Notes: generated by a model from the sequence alone, not told the origin. Shown: positions 52,910 to 63,217, counted from the stretch's first letter. The stretch is DNA of 64,000 nt from Amycolatopsis antarctica (GCF_002262875.1 NZ_NKYE01000002.1:1-64000); one strand, 5' to 3'. Numbers and translations: made by a program.

Positions 52910-53325
52910 TCGCCCAGAGCTGCCATCATGCCGCACCCGATCACGACCTGAGCTCGCCCGGCGGGACGGCACCTCGACGTTCCACGGTGGCGAAGTACCC
53001 GGCTCCGGCGGTCTCCCGGCATCGACGCTCCACGTAGGACTGTCCGATCAACGGTGGATCTTGTCCTTGTTCGGCCACGCCGACCGCGAACCGGGCGGTG
53101 GGGACCGATGAGGTGACTCCAGTCAGCCGGCCGGGCACCTGAGATGTGACAGGCACGATCCGGCCGGACTGGTGGCGACTCCCGTTACGGCACCCGGCTG
53201 CGTGAATCGTGCGGACCGATACCGATACCGATCCGGCGCGGCCGCCGATGGCCCCCGCACGCCTGCGCTGACGGTGGCGTCCACCCGGGGCGGGGCGGTG
53301 GTGGCCGCCGGGGTAGAAGGTAGGT
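52910..53325. other. Gene-free stretch before the EamA transporter
   Basis: No convincing gene. A minus-strand frame (52941-53336) has a protein-like segment ending G-Y-F-A-T-V-E-R-R-G-A-V-P-P-G-E-L but no family match that I recognise, and its N-terminus is Arg-rich. A short direct repeat, GACCGATACCGATACCGATCC, lies at 53215-53235. The EamA promoter must lie near its end. Confidence 0.4.
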
Positions 53326-54204
53326 GTGAACGGCACGGCACTGGCACTCGTCCTCGTCGCCGCGATGCTGCATGCCGGGTGGAACCTGGCGGCGAAGCGG
53401 GTCGACGGTGGCGCACGGTTCGTGTTTCTGTACTACACGGTGTCCGCCGTGGCCTGCTTGCCGCTGGCGATCGGGGCACTGCTCGCCGCGCCCGACCGTC
53501 CACAGTGGAGCTGGCTGGGCGCGTCGGCGGTCACGGCGGTATGTCACGTCGCGTACGGCCTCGTGCTGCAGCGCGGATACGCGGTCGGCGACATGTCCGT
53601 GGTCTACCCGCTCGCCAGGGGCACCGGGCCGCTGCTGTCGGTGTTCGCGGCCGTGGTGTTCCTCGGCGAACGTCCCGGTGTGCTCGGCGGCGCGGGTGCG
53701 CTGCTCGTCGTCGCCGGCGTACTGGTGATCGGCACCGGCGGGGCCAAGGCCACCGAGGACTCGGCGGCCAGGCGGCGGGCTCGCCGGGCCGGGCTCGGCT
53801 ACGGCGTGCTGACCGGCGCGGCCATCGCCGCGTACACGCTGTGGGACGCCTTTTCGGTGGCGGACCTCGGGGTTCCCCCACTGGTCTACTTCGGCACGGC
53901 CGCGGTGCTGCAAAGCGCCCTGCTCGCGCCCGGTGCGCTGCGCGACCGGGGCCGGGTGGGTGAGTTGTGGCGACGGCACCGCACCGAGGTGGTCGTGGTC
54001 GGACTGCTGTCGCCGATCGCCTACCTGCTCGTTCTCTACGCGATGCGCATCGCCCCGGTGAGCCTGGTCGCCCCCGCGCGGGAGTCGAGCATCGTGCTCG
54101 GAGGGCTGGCGGCCTGGCGGCTGCTGGGCGAGCCCGACCCCGTCCGCAGGCTCACGGGGTCGGTCATCGTCCTGGCCGGGATCATCGCCATCGCCCTCGC
54201 GTGA
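53326..54204 (+). CDS. EamA-family drug/metabolite transporter
   Basis: A 292-residue, ten-helix transporter made of two EamA repeats. Repeat 1 has A-M-L-H-A-G-W-N and V-Y-P-L-A-R-G-T-G-P near its end, and repeat 2 has V-S-L-V-A-P-A-R-E-S-S-I-V-L-G. The family exports amino acids, nucleotides or drugs; the substrate is unknown. GTG 53326 follows TAGAAGGTAGGT, where a ribosome binding site is weak. Confidence 0.92.
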   Translation: MNGTALALVLVAAMLHAGWNLAAKRVDGGARFVFLYYTVSAVACLPLAIGALLAAPDRPQWSWLGASAVTAVCHVAYGLVLQRGYAVGDMSVVYPLARGTGPLLSVFAAVVFLGERPGVLGGAGALLVVAGVLVIGTGGAKATEDSAARRRARRAGLGYGVLTGAAIAAYTLWDAFSVADLGVPPLVYFGTAAVLQSALLAPGALRDRGRVGELWRRHRTEVVVVGLLSPIAYLLVLYAMRIAPVSLVAPARESSIVLGGLAAWRLLGEPDPVRRLTGSVIVLAGIIAIALA

Positions 54205-54265
54205 GTGACGCACCGGCGATGATCGGGCCGCCGAGCGGCTGAACTCCTTGCCGGTAGAGGAGAAG

Positions 54266-54442
54266 TCAGGCCTTGTCGCCCCGGCCGTTCAGCACGGCCG
54301 AGGCGACCGCCAGTACACAGCCGACGCCGAACATCGCGGTGAGCCACACCGGCCCGCCCATGGACAGGTTCCAGATCGCCGCGCCGACGGCGGCGATCGC
54401 CACCACGATGTTGCGGACCTGTAGGGGAGAGGGCTTCGCCAT
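54266..54442 (-). CDS. Small membrane protein downstream of the thrC/metM-like gene
   Basis: A 58-residue product with two hydrophobic helices (about residues 11-27 and 31-50) starting M-A-K-P-S-P-L-Q-V-R-N-I-V-V and ending N-G-R-G-D-K-A. It begins 38 bases after the thrC-like stop on the same strand, so it is probably co-transcribed and under the same riboswitch. No C-terminal Gly-Gly is present, so it is not a sulfur-carrier protein. I know no named family. Confidence 0.65.
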   Translation of the reverse strand: MAKPSPLQVRNIVVAIAAVGAAIWNLSMGGPVWLTAMFGVGCVLAVASAVLNGRGDKA

Positions 54443-54480
54443 GGCATCAGCGTCTCACGACGTCGCGCCACCGGTGCGGC

Positions 54481-55749
54481 TCAGTCCTCCAGTACCGCGC
54501 GGACGGCGTCGGCGTTCGGCGGCACGGTGGCCCTGGGGCCGACCTTGCCCTCGATGGCGTCCAGCGTCTTGAGTCCGTCCCCGGTGATGAGCAGGACGGT
54601 CTCCGCCTCGGGATCGAGCTTGCCCGCCTCGATGAGCTTCTTCGCGGTGGCGACCGTGACCCCGCCCGCCGTCTCGGTGAAGATGCCCTCCGTGCGAGCG
54701 AGCAGCCGGATGCCCTCCACCACCTCTTCGTCACTGACATCCTCGATCGCCCCGCCGGTGCGGTTCACGACGTCGAGCACGTACGGCCCGTCGGCGGGAT
54801 TGCCGATCGCCAGCGAGCGGGCGATCGTGTCCGGCTTCACCGGTTGCACGACGTCGTGGCCCGAGCGGAAGGCGGCGGACACCGGTGAGCAGCCGCTCGC
54901 CTGCGCGCCGAAGATCCGGTACGGGCTGGCCTCCACGAGTCCGAGCTCGCCGAGCTCGCGCAGTCCCTTGTCCACCTTGGTGAGCTGGGAGCCGGACGCG
55001 ATCGGCACGACGAGCTGTTCCGGGATCCGCCAGCCGAGCTGCTCGGCGACCTCGTAGGCCAGCGTCTTCGAACCCTCCGAGTAGTACGGCCGGACGTTGA
55101 CGTTGACGAACGCCCAGTTCTCCCGCTCGGCGGCGAGCTGGGTGGCCAGGCGGTTGACGTCGTCGTAGTTGCCGTCGACGGCGATCAGCGAACCGTCGTA
55201 GACGGCGGTCGTCAGTACCTTCGCCCGCTCCAGCGAGGACGGGATGAGCACCACCGAGTCCCAGCCGGCCCGGGCGGCGGCCGCGGCGACGGCGTTGGCC
55301 AGGTTCCCGGTGGACGGGCAGGCGAGCACCTCGAAACCGAACTCCCTGGCGGCCGCCAGCGCGACGGCGACCACGCGGTCCTTGAACGAGTGCGTCGGGT
55401 TGCCGGTGTCGTCCTTCACCCACAGGTTCTTCAGCCCGAGCGCCTTCGCCAGGCGGTCGGCGCGGACCAGGCGGGTACAGCCCGGTTCGGTGTTGGGGAT
55501 CTGCTCGACGTTCGACGGAACGGGGAGAAGCTTCTTGTAGCGCCAGATGTTGCGCGGTCCGGCTTCGATGTCCTCGCGGCGCACCCGGCCGAAGTCGTAG
55601 GCGACCTCGAGCGGGGAGAAGTCCTCGGCGGACACGAACTCCGGGGCGAGCGGCTGGCGGTGGCCCTCTTCCTTCGACACCAGTTCGACGGCCGGGCCGA
55701 GATCGAAGCCGTTCTTGGTGGAGGTGGTGGTTCCCAGGGCTGCGGTCAT
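54481..55749 (-). CDS. Threonine-synthase homologue, probably MetM-type homocysteine synthase
   Basis: A 422-residue PLP enzyme: the Schiff-base Lys is in H-S-F-K-D-R near residue 123, with S-T-G-N-L-A-N, V-N-V-R-P-Y-Y-S-E-G-S-K-T-L, I-A-S-G-S-Q-L-T-K and G-D-G-L-K-T-L. It could convert O-phosphohomoserine to threonine. The pattern fits, from memory of the sequence, the long Streptomyces SCO4293/MetM type better than the short canonical ThrC. MetM turns O-phosphohomoserine into homocysteine with a thiocarboxylated sulfur carrier. The N-terminal four-Cys region of that group has lost its Cys residues here. A SAM-I riboswitch precedes it. ATG 55749 is preferred, with AAAGGA 7 bases upstream; GTG 55752 is the alternative. 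Confidence 0.85.
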   Translation of the reverse strand: MTAALGTTTSTKNGFDLGPAVELVSKEEGHRQPLAPEFVSAEDFSPLEVAYDFGRVRREDIEAGPRNIWRYKKLLPVPSNVEQIPNTEPGCTRLVRADRLAKALGLKNLWVKDDTGNPTHSFKDRVVAVALAAAREFGFEVLACPSTGNLANAVAAAAARAGWDSVVLIPSSLERAKVLTTAVYDGSLIAVDGNYDDVNRLATQLAAERENWAFVNVNVRPYYSEGSKTLAYEVAEQLGWRIPEQLVVPIASGSQLTKVDKGLRELGELGLVEASPYRIFGAQASGCSPVSAAFRSGHDVVQPVKPDTIARSLAIGNPADGPYVLDVVNRTGGAIEDVSDEEVVEGIRLLARTEGIFTETAGGVTVATAKKLIEAGKLDPEAETVLLITGDGLKTLDAIEGKVGPRATVPPNADAVRAVLED

Positions 55750-55763
55750 CACGAGGTCCTTTC

Positions 55764-55892
55764 CTCATCTGTCCCGCTTGCGCGGGCCGGAATTGGCACC
55801 GTGATCGTCAGCTACCTCGCGGATTCGAGATGACTGGCTGACGCCGGTTGCCGGGGCTTCATCGGGCCGTTCCCTCTGCCCCTCTGGATGAG
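55764..55892 (-). promoter_or_regulatory. SAM-I (S-box) riboswitch
   Basis: On the minus strand, 129 bases carry the S-box pattern in order. CTCATC (P1) is followed by CAGAGGGGCAGAGGGAAC and GGCCCGATGAAGCCCC (P2, kink-turn), GGCAACC, and a P3 stem CGTCAGC/GCTGACG. Then come GGTGCCAATTCC, the P4 hairpin CCCGC-GCAA-GCGGG, and AGATGAG closing P1. It ends 12 bases before the ATG, and the ribosome binding site AAAGGA touches the 3' side of P1. Bound SAM would therefore plausibly block translation. Confidence 0.93.
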
Positions 55893-56023
55893 CGGTATTC
55901 GGTTGTGCGGAGCGCGCCGCGGTGATCGCATGCGGGCTTCCCCGGCCACGGTACGACATGACCACCGGTCGATGCCAAGGGGTGGACGTGGAGTCCATCT
56001 CCTGGAACGTCGGCCGGGCGTGG

Positions 56024-56037
56024 CAGGATCGGCGCCG
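56024..56037 (+). promoter_or_regulatory. Putative -10 box before holA
   Basis: CAGGAT at 56024-56029 stands 7 bases before GTG 56037 with no ribosome binding site; a leaderless transcript is possible. Confidence 0.3.
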
Positions 56038-57017
56038 TGACTTCCCCAGCGACCGGCCCTGCCCCGCTGCATCTGGTGCTGGGCGACGAGGAACTCCTCG
56101 TCGAACGGGCTGTCCGTGCCAGTCTTGACGCCGCTCGCGCGGCCGACTCCGGCGCCGAGCTCAGCAGGGTCAAGGTGGCTGAGCTCACAGCACCGATGCT
56201 CGCCGAACTCGTCAGCCCCTCGCTCTTCAGCGAGGGCAGGGTGATCGTCCTGGACGCGGCGCACGATGCCGGGCAGGACATCTCGGACGCGATTCTCGAC
56301 TACGTCCGGCAGCCCGCGGACGGTGTCACCCTCGTCGTCGTGCACACCGGGGGTGGCCGCAGCAAGGCGGCGAAGGCCCTGCCCGCGGCTCTGCGCAAGG
56401 CGGGCGCCGAGGTCACCGAGTGCGCCCGGATCACCCGCCCGGCGGAGCGCGAAGGGTTCGTACGCAACGAGGTCCGCCGCGCCGGAGGCAAGATCGAGCC
56501 GAGCGCGACGGCCGCCCTGATCGACGCCGTCGGCTCCGACCTGCGTGAGCTGTCCGCCGCGGCGGCGCAGCTCGTGGCCGACTCCGGCGGGACGGTCGAC
56601 GAGGACGCGGTGCGCCGGTACCACCGTGGCCGTGCGGACGTGACCGGGTTCGCCGTCGCGGAGAAGGCCGTCGCGGGAGACGGGGCGGCGGCGCTGGAGT
56701 CGGTGCGCTGGGCTCTGCAGATCGGCGTGCCGCACGTGCTCGTCGCCGACGCGCTCGCCGACGCGGTCCGCACCATCGCCCGGGTCGCGGCCGCGGGCCG
56801 TGGCAATCCCAACCACCTCGCCGGTCAGCTCGGCATGCCCCCGTGGAAGATCCGCAAGGCACAGGGCCAGATCCGCGGCTGGGGCCAGGACGGCCTCGCC
56901 GAGGCCATGCGCACCGTCGCCCGGCTCAACGCCGAGGTCAAGGGTGCCGCCGCGCACGCCGACTACGCACTGGAGCGCGCCGTACTCGAGGTCGTGGCGG
57001 CCAAGCAGCAGCGCTGA
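56037..57017 (+). CDS. holA: DNA polymerase III delta subunit
   Basis: HolA opens the sliding clamp within the clamp loader. The 326-residue product has the family start L-H-L-V-L-G-D-E-E-L-L-V-E-R-A-V, the AAA-like first domain without a P-loop, and the C-terminal collar domain (R-K-A-Q-G-Q, A-R-L-N-A-E-V-K-G). GTG 56037 fits the family. It converges on rpsT with a shared hairpin between. Confidence 0.93.
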   Translation: MTSPATGPAPLHLVLGDEELLVERAVRASLDAARAADSGAELSRVKVAELTAPMLAELVSPSLFSEGRVIVLDAAHDAGQDISDAILDYVRQPADGVTLVVVHTGGGRSKAAKALPAALRKAGAEVTECARITRPAEREGFVRNEVRRAGGKIEPSATAALIDAVGSDLRELSAAAAQLVADSGGTVDEDAVRRYHRGRADVTGFAVAEKAVAGDGAAALESVRWALQIGVPHVLVADALADAVRTIARVAAAGRGNPNHLAGQLGMPPWKIRKAQGQIRGWGQDGLAEAMRTVARLNAEVKGAAAHADYALERAVLEVVAAKQQR

Positions 57018-57040
57018 GCCGGGGCGGGCCCGAGACGCAC

Positions 57041-57073
57041 GGAACCCCGGCGAGCGGTGCTCGCCGGGGTTCC
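57041..57073. terminator. Bidirectional terminator between holA and rpsT
   Basis: A perfect 15-bp stem (57041-57055 with 57059-57073) with a 3-base loop lies between the two convergent genes. Confidence 0.8.
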
Positions 57074-57101
57074 GGGTGAAGCCGAAGATTCGTACCGCGG
57101 G

Positions 57102-57362
57102 TCAGAGCTTGTTGGCGCGCTGGGCCATCGCGGACTTCTTGTTCGCGGCCTGGTTGGGGTGCAGCACACCCTTGCTGGCGGCCTTGTCCAGCGCGCGGCC
57201 GGCGGCACGCTGCAACTCGACGGCCTTGTCCTTGTCGCCGGCCTCGGCGGCCTCACGGAACTTGCGGACCGCCGTCTTGACCGCGGACTTCGCCGACTGG
57301 TTGCGCTGACGCGCCTTCTCGTTGGTCTTGATGCGCTTCATCTTGGACTTGATGTTGGCCAT
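57102..57362 (-). CDS. rpsT: 30S ribosomal protein S20
   Basis: S20 binds 16S rRNA early in assembly. The 86-residue product begins [16 protein letters not shown] and is all-helical and Lys/Ala-rich, as in the family, ending A-N-K-L. ATG 57362 follows GAGGAG; the longer open frame upstream is the leader. Confidence 0.98.
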   Translation of the reverse strand: MANIKSKMKRIKTNEKARQRNQSAKSAVKTAVRKFREAAEAGDKDKAVELQRAAGRALDKAASKGVLHPNQAANKKSAMAQRANKL

Positions 57363-57410
57363 GCCGGCGCTCCTCGTCGGTGGGGATTGTCGTCGCCGCG
57401 TTCTGGTGGC

Positions 57411-57440
57411 CCCGCCGTCCGGCAGACCGGACCGGGCGGG
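57411..57440 (-). promoter_or_regulatory. Hairpin in the rpsT leader
   Basis: A bulged stem (57411-57422 with 57427-57440; 12 pairs, two-base bulge, loop CAGA) lies 48 bases upstream of the S20 start. It could take part in S20 autoregulation; this is inference. Confidence 0.3.
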
Positions 57441-57582
57441 CTTTCCTCCATTGCGGAATGCCACACGGCAACGAGCGACGACTCTAGCAGCCACCGTCCG
57501 CGCAGCTCACGGGTGGTGTCGCCGGACGCGGGGACGGAGCCCGCGGGTGGCCGTGCGCGGCCGCGCCGGGTAGGGATGAAGC

Positions 57583-57960
57583 ATGGACGTTCTGAGCAGC
57601 CGGACGCTGTTGAAGCCGCGTGACCACCAGGTGAGCATCGAGTTCTACCGGGACACGCTCGGCCTTGCCGTCTACCGGACGTTCCCCGTCGGCACGGTCT
57701 TCTTCCTCGGCCAGGGTTTCCTCGAAGTGGTGAGCGAGGGCGGAACCGGCTCCGGGGACGTGTCGCTGTGGCTGCAGGTACGCGATCTGCCCGGCACACT
57801 CGCCGAACTGGCGGGCCGGGGCGTGACCGTCGACCGGGAGGCCCGCCGGGAACCGTGGGGCCTGGACGAGGCGTGGATCTCGGACCCGGACGGCACCCGG
57901 ATCGTCCTGGTGGAGATTCCCGCCGACCACCCGCTGCGCGCGGACGTGCGCCCGGACTGA
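57583..57960 (+). CDS. VOC (glyoxalase-fold) protein
   Basis: A 125-residue protein starting V-L-S-S-R-T-L-L-K-P-R-D with S-I-E-F-Y-R-D-T-L-G-L in the first module and W-I-S-D-P-D-G-T-R-I-V-L-V-E-I-P at the end. One typical metal-ligand Glu is present (V-E-I-P); His residues at the other positions are not clear. It may bind a small molecule without catalysis. The ATG follows GTAGGGATGAAGC. It is convergent with the methyltransferase gene. Confidence 0.87.
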   Translation: MDVLSSRTLLKPRDHQVSIEFYRDTLGLAVYRTFPVGTVFFLGQGFLEVVSEGGTGSGDVSLWLQVRDLPGTLAELAGRGVTVDREARREPWGLDEAWISDPDGTRIVLVEIPADHPLRADVRPD

Positions 57961-58018
57961 CCGCCGGATCGGTCGCGGCGGGGGCAGTCGGTCACGGCGG
58001 GATCGGTCGCCGGCAGGG

Positions 58019-58612
58019 TCAGTCGCGGTACGCCCGGAGCTGCGCGGCCCGCCCGGCGCCACGGCCCGGTGGATCCCAGACCCAGGTCTGCAGCCGGGTG
58101 AACCCGGCCGCCTCCGCCTCCCTCGCCAGTTCGTGCCTGCTCACCGGCAGCCACCGCTCGTGCGCCGACAGAACCAGCCTGCCGCCGGGGCCCAGCACCC
58201 GGAACGCCTCGGTGAACCCGGCGTTGCGGTCCGTCCAGAGCTGCACGTTGTTGACGCTGAGCAGTACGTCCACCGAGCCGGAGGCCTGCCCGGTCGCCGC
58301 GGCCGAACCGGTGCGCAGTTCCACCCCGGCCCGACCGGCGGCGGCGCACCGTTCCCGGCAGCGGGCCACCATCTCCGCGGAGGGGTCGACGCCCACGACG
58401 GTGCCGCTCCGGCGGGCCGCGGCCAGCAGGCCCACTCCCGGCCCCGGCCCCAGTACCAGCACGGTCTCCTCCGCCCCCGGCCTGGCCACCTCCACCACGT
58501 GGAGTTCGGTCGCGCCGTTGCCACGAGCCATGAGGCTGCCGCCGATCCGGCCGAGCAGCCCGCGCGGGTGACCGAACGTCCGGTCGAGCAGGGTGCTGAT
58601 CGAAGTTCCCAT
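58019..58612 (-). CDS. Class I SAM-dependent methyltransferase
   Basis: A 197-residue Rossmann-type methyltransferase with V-L-V-L-G-P-G-P-G-V-G (motif I), V-V-G-V-D-P-S (motif II), V-D-V-L-L-S-V-N-N-V-Q-L-W (motif IV) and L-G-P-G-G-R-L-V-L. ATG 58612 is chosen; the frame is open further to 58780, but that part shows no family features. Substrate unknown. It diverges from lepA. Confidence 0.88.
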   Translation of the reverse strand: MGTSISTLLDRTFGHPRGLLGRIGGSLMARGNGATELHVVEVARPGAEETVLVLGPGPGVGLLAAARRSGTVVGVDPSAEMVARCRERCAAAGRAGVELRTGSAAATGQASGSVDVLLSVNNVQLWTDRNAGFTEAFRVLGPGGRLVLSAHERWLPVSRHELAREAEAAGFTRLQTWVWDPPGRGAGRAAQLRAYRD

Positions 58613-58797
58613 ACTTCGAGGACAACACGGACGTACCGGCCGCGCATCGGGGATGACCCGGAGTCGCCCGCGACGTGACGTGGGACGATGGACGGGTGGG
58701 TTCGGCTCCGCGTTGCGCGCGGCTCCGCCGGACCACCAGTTCCGAGGGAACCACCCGCCCGGACGACCCCGATCGAGCATTGCCGAGGACCACGCCT

Positions 58798-60648
<1,851 letters not shown>

Positions 60649-60690
60649 CGTCGTGGCGGGCCCGCCGCTGCGGCCGGGCCCGCCACGACG
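60649..60690. terminator. Terminator after lepA
   Basis: A perfect 16-bp stem (60649-60664 with 60675-60690) with a 10-base loop starts directly after the lepA stop and precedes the end of the convergent small secreted peptide gene. Confidence 0.8.
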
Positions 60691-60692
60691 TG

Positions 60693-60914
60693 TCAGACGC
60701 CGAGCAGGGCGGACAGCGCCTCGACCACCGAGGCGGAGGTCGAGGCGATCGTCTCGTCCAGGTACTCCGCGATCGGCGTGATCTCCGCGGCCGAGGCGCT
60801 GCCACTCATCATCAGGGCCAGCGGTACGGCCACCGCGGTGACGGCGGCTCCACGCATCGTCCAGCGCCTGGCCCGTCCGGTCCCGATCTGGCTGTTGCTG
60901 CGTGCTTCGCTCAT
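60693..60914 (-). CDS. Small secreted peptide (73 aa)
   Basis: The product has a charged N-terminus (M-S-E-A-R...R-A-R-R-W) and a hydrophobic Sec signal segment (residues ~22-40, A-V-T-A-V-A-V-P-L-A-L-M-M) with A-S-A/A cleavage near residue 43. The mature peptide is only about 30 residues, acidic, ending A-L-L-G-V. ATG 60914 follows GAGGAG with good spacing. The mature sequence matches no family I know. Confidence 0.75.
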   Translation of the reverse strand: MSEARSNSQIGTGRARRWTMRGAAVTAVAVPLALMMSGSASAAEITPIAEYLDETIASTSASVVEALSALLGV

Positions 60915-61104
60915 GATCTCCTCAATCCGTTGGGATCCTGCGAGGTCAGGGCCTCGCCCGTGATCAGCCTGCGGATCCCCGGACGCGCCGGGCAAGGTGT
61001 CTTACCGATCGTTCCCGATCATGAAACACGCCGGGTGCCACGGGGTGAGTCCCGGCAACAACGCGGACACACCGCTGTTGCCTGCCCGTCCGGTACCGGA
61101 CGGG

Positions 61105-61833
61105 TCACCAGCCGCCGCCCGGATCGCGCGTCCCGCCCGCACGCGCGGCGGGTGTACGGCGCCAGTTCTCGGCGTGCCGGGCGACGATCGCGCGGGCGTG
61201 CGCGGTCCGCCGTGCCGCGGTGTCGCGGGTCATCCGATGCCTGCCCCCGCGATGCTGGAGCAGGTGCCGGTCGCGCAGGTCGGACGCGCTGAGCAGGGCG
61301 CGGGCCGCGAGCGCCGCGGCCACCGCGCCCGCGGTGTTGTTCAGGAAGTCCTGCGACTCGCAGAACCCGAGTCCGGTGTACGCCTGGGCGAACTCGATCG
61401 CGGCGCTGATCGACGCGCTGGCGAACATCACCGGCCCCGCCCGGCGGACGGCGATCGTCGCCAGGAACCCGAACGGGGCGAGCATGACGAGGTTGAGCCA
61501 CTGCTGGACGCCACGCAGGGAGAAGGAGTTCGCCCGGCACTCGCCCGCGTGCCGGACCGACGGGTGGTCCGGCATCGGGGAGCCGAACCGCATCAGGGTC
61601 ACCGACACCGCGACCGCGAGGCCGGTCGCCGCCAGCACCGCGGGGCCGCGGGACCAGCCGAGGTGCTCGGCGGAGAACCAGGCGATCAGCCCGAACCCGA
61701 GACAGAGCAGGCACCCGGCGGGCAGGACGCCCGGCTGGTCGAGCAGGACGTCGCTCAGGGCCTCCTGCAGCATCCGGACCGGGCTCCTTTCCCGCTGGCG
61801 TCGCCGGGCGCCCGAGGGGCGCGCTGTTCGCAT
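61105..61833 (-). CDS. VanZ-family membrane protein
   Basis: A 242-residue membrane protein with about five hydrophobic helices, E-F-A-Q-A-Y-T-G-L-G and C-E-S-Q-D-F-L-N-N-T-A-G-A, which are VanZ-like motifs in the last helices. The Arg-rich C-terminus follows the membrane part. VanZ domains link to teicoplanin resistance in enterococci, but most homologues have unknown roles. ATG 61833 is chosen over 61896; both are possible. Confidence 0.75.
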   Translation of the reverse strand: MRTARPSGARRRQRERSPVRMLQEALSDVLLDQPGVLPAGCLLCLGFGLIAWFSAEHLGWSRGPAVLAATGLAVAVSVTLMRFGSPMPDHPSVRHAGECRANSFSLRGVQQWLNLVMLAPFGFLATIAVRRAGPVMFASASISAAIEFAQAYTGLGFCESQDFLNNTAGAVAAALAARALLSASDLRDRHLLQHRGGRHRMTRDTAARRTAHARAIVARHAENWRRTPAARAGGTRDPGGGW

Positions 61834-62003
61834 TGGCACACCACCCTGGACCCGGCCGAGGGTGATCGTCGACCGACGAAAGTTGGTGATGTGCAACGGA
61901 AAAACCGGTCACCTGCGATTTCTCCGGCCCTTCATCAAACGTTCAGCGTGTGTGTCGCCGGGCGCGGTGGCGGAGCGCACCCGCGCGCGTGTCCGCCCGG
62001 TCG

Positions 62004-62016
62004 TATCATCGGTCCA
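62004..62016 (+). promoter_or_regulatory. Putative -10 box, leaderless nitronate monooxygenase-like transcript
   Basis: TATCAT at 62004-62009 stands 6 bases before ATG 62016 and there is no ribosome binding site. Confidence 0.45.
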
Positions 62017-63068
62017 TGCTGGACACCCTGCGCACGCCGATCATCGCCGCGCCGATGGCGGGCGGACCCACGACGCCGGAACTGGTCGCCGCGGTGACCG
62101 GCGCGGGAGGCTTCGGCTTTCTCGCCGCCGGGATGCTCGGTGTCGGCGCGCTCGATCGTCAGATCGACGAGGTCCGCGAGCGTACCCGGGAACCGTTCGG
62201 TGTCAACCTCTTCGTGCCCCGCGAGCGATCCACTGTGGACATATCCGGCTACGTCGGCAGGATGGCGCGCGAAGCACGTGCGCACGGTGTCACGCCGGGG
62301 CTCGCGAAGTGGGACGACGACGGCTACCCGGCGAAGCTGGATCTGGTGCTGCGCCGGGATATTCCGGTGGTCTCGTTCACCTTCGCGCTGCCCGAGGAGG
62401 AGGACGTGCGGCGGTTGCACGAGGCAGGCATCCAGGTGGTGATCACCGTCGCCACCCCCGAGGACGCCCGCCGGGCGGTCCGCCGGGGCGCGGATGTGCT
62501 GTGCGTCCAGGGTTTCGAGGCGGGCGGGCACCGCGGAGCGTTCACCGACGACGGCGCCGGCCAGGCCGGCGGTGAACTGTACGGATTGCTCGCCGCACTT
62601 CGCCTGGTCGCCGCGGAGGTGGACGTGCCGCTCGTCGCGGCCGGTGCGCTGATGCACGGGGCGGACGTCGCGGCTGTGCTCGCGGCCGGAGCGGTCGCCG
62701 CCCAGCTCGGTACCGCGTTCCTGCGTTCCGACGAGGCGGGAACCTCCGCCGTGCAACGGGAAGCGCTGACGGCGGGGGGCCGGCCGACGGCACTGACCCG
62801 GGCGTTCACCGGACGCCCTGCCCGGGGGATCGTCAACCGGTTCCTCGCCGAGCACACCGCGCACGCCCCCGCGGCGTATCCGCAGATTCTCCACGTCACC
62901 AAGCCCATCAGGGACGCGGCCGCGGCGGCGGGGGACGGCGAAGCGGTCTCCTGCTGGGCGGGCCAGACGTATCCACTCGCCGGTACCGGCCCGGCGGCGG
63001 GGATCGTCGGCAGGCTGCGGGCCGAGGCCGTCACGGCCCTCGATCGGGCGGCCGCCCGGTTCGGCTGA
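62016..63068 (+). CDS. Nitronate monooxygenase-like flavoprotein
   Basis: A 350-residue TIM-barrel FMN protein: P-I-I-A-A-P-M-A-G-G near residue 7, G-G-F-G-F-L-A-A-G, C-V-Q-G-F-E-A-G-G-H-R-G in the middle, P-L-V-A-A-G-A-L, and A-Q-L-G-T-A-F-L-R-S near residue 225. The set matches the nitronate monooxygenase (2-nitropropane dioxygenase) family; some members are enoyl-ACP reductases (FabK) or other flavoproteins. ATG 62016 is the only start with the family N-terminus. It stands alone between divergent neighbours. Confidence 0.93.
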   Translation: MLDTLRTPIIAAPMAGGPTTPELVAAVTGAGGFGFLAAGMLGVGALDRQIDEVRERTREPFGVNLFVPRERSTVDISGYVGRMAREARAHGVTPGLAKWDDDGYPAKLDLVLRRDIPVVSFTFALPEEEDVRRLHEAGIQVVITVATPEDARRAVRRGADVLCVQGFEAGGHRGAFTDDGAGQAGGELYGLLAALRLVAAEVDVPLVAAGALMHGADVAAVLAAGAVAAQLGTAFLRSDEAGTSAVQREALTAGGRPTALTRAFTGRPARGIVNRFLAEHTAHAPAAYPQILHVTKPIRDAAAAAGDGEAVSCWAGQTYPLAGTGPAAGIVGRLRAEAVTALDRAAARFG

Positions 63069-63217
63069 GCCGAACCCCTTGCCGCCACGCAGATCCTCGT
63101 ACCGGCCGCCGACACACGGCCGAGGGCGACGGGACACCCATGCCCTGGATAGGCTTCCGGGCGACCCTCCGGCGGTGGCGGGGGCGGATGAGCAGCGGTG
63201 CGTCGAGGAGGGGCCCG

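Noticed and set aside
55764..55892. SAM-IV instead of SAM-I riboswitch
   Set aside because: A clear P4 hairpin follows the GGTGCCAATTCC core and P1 closes right after it, which fits SAM-I.
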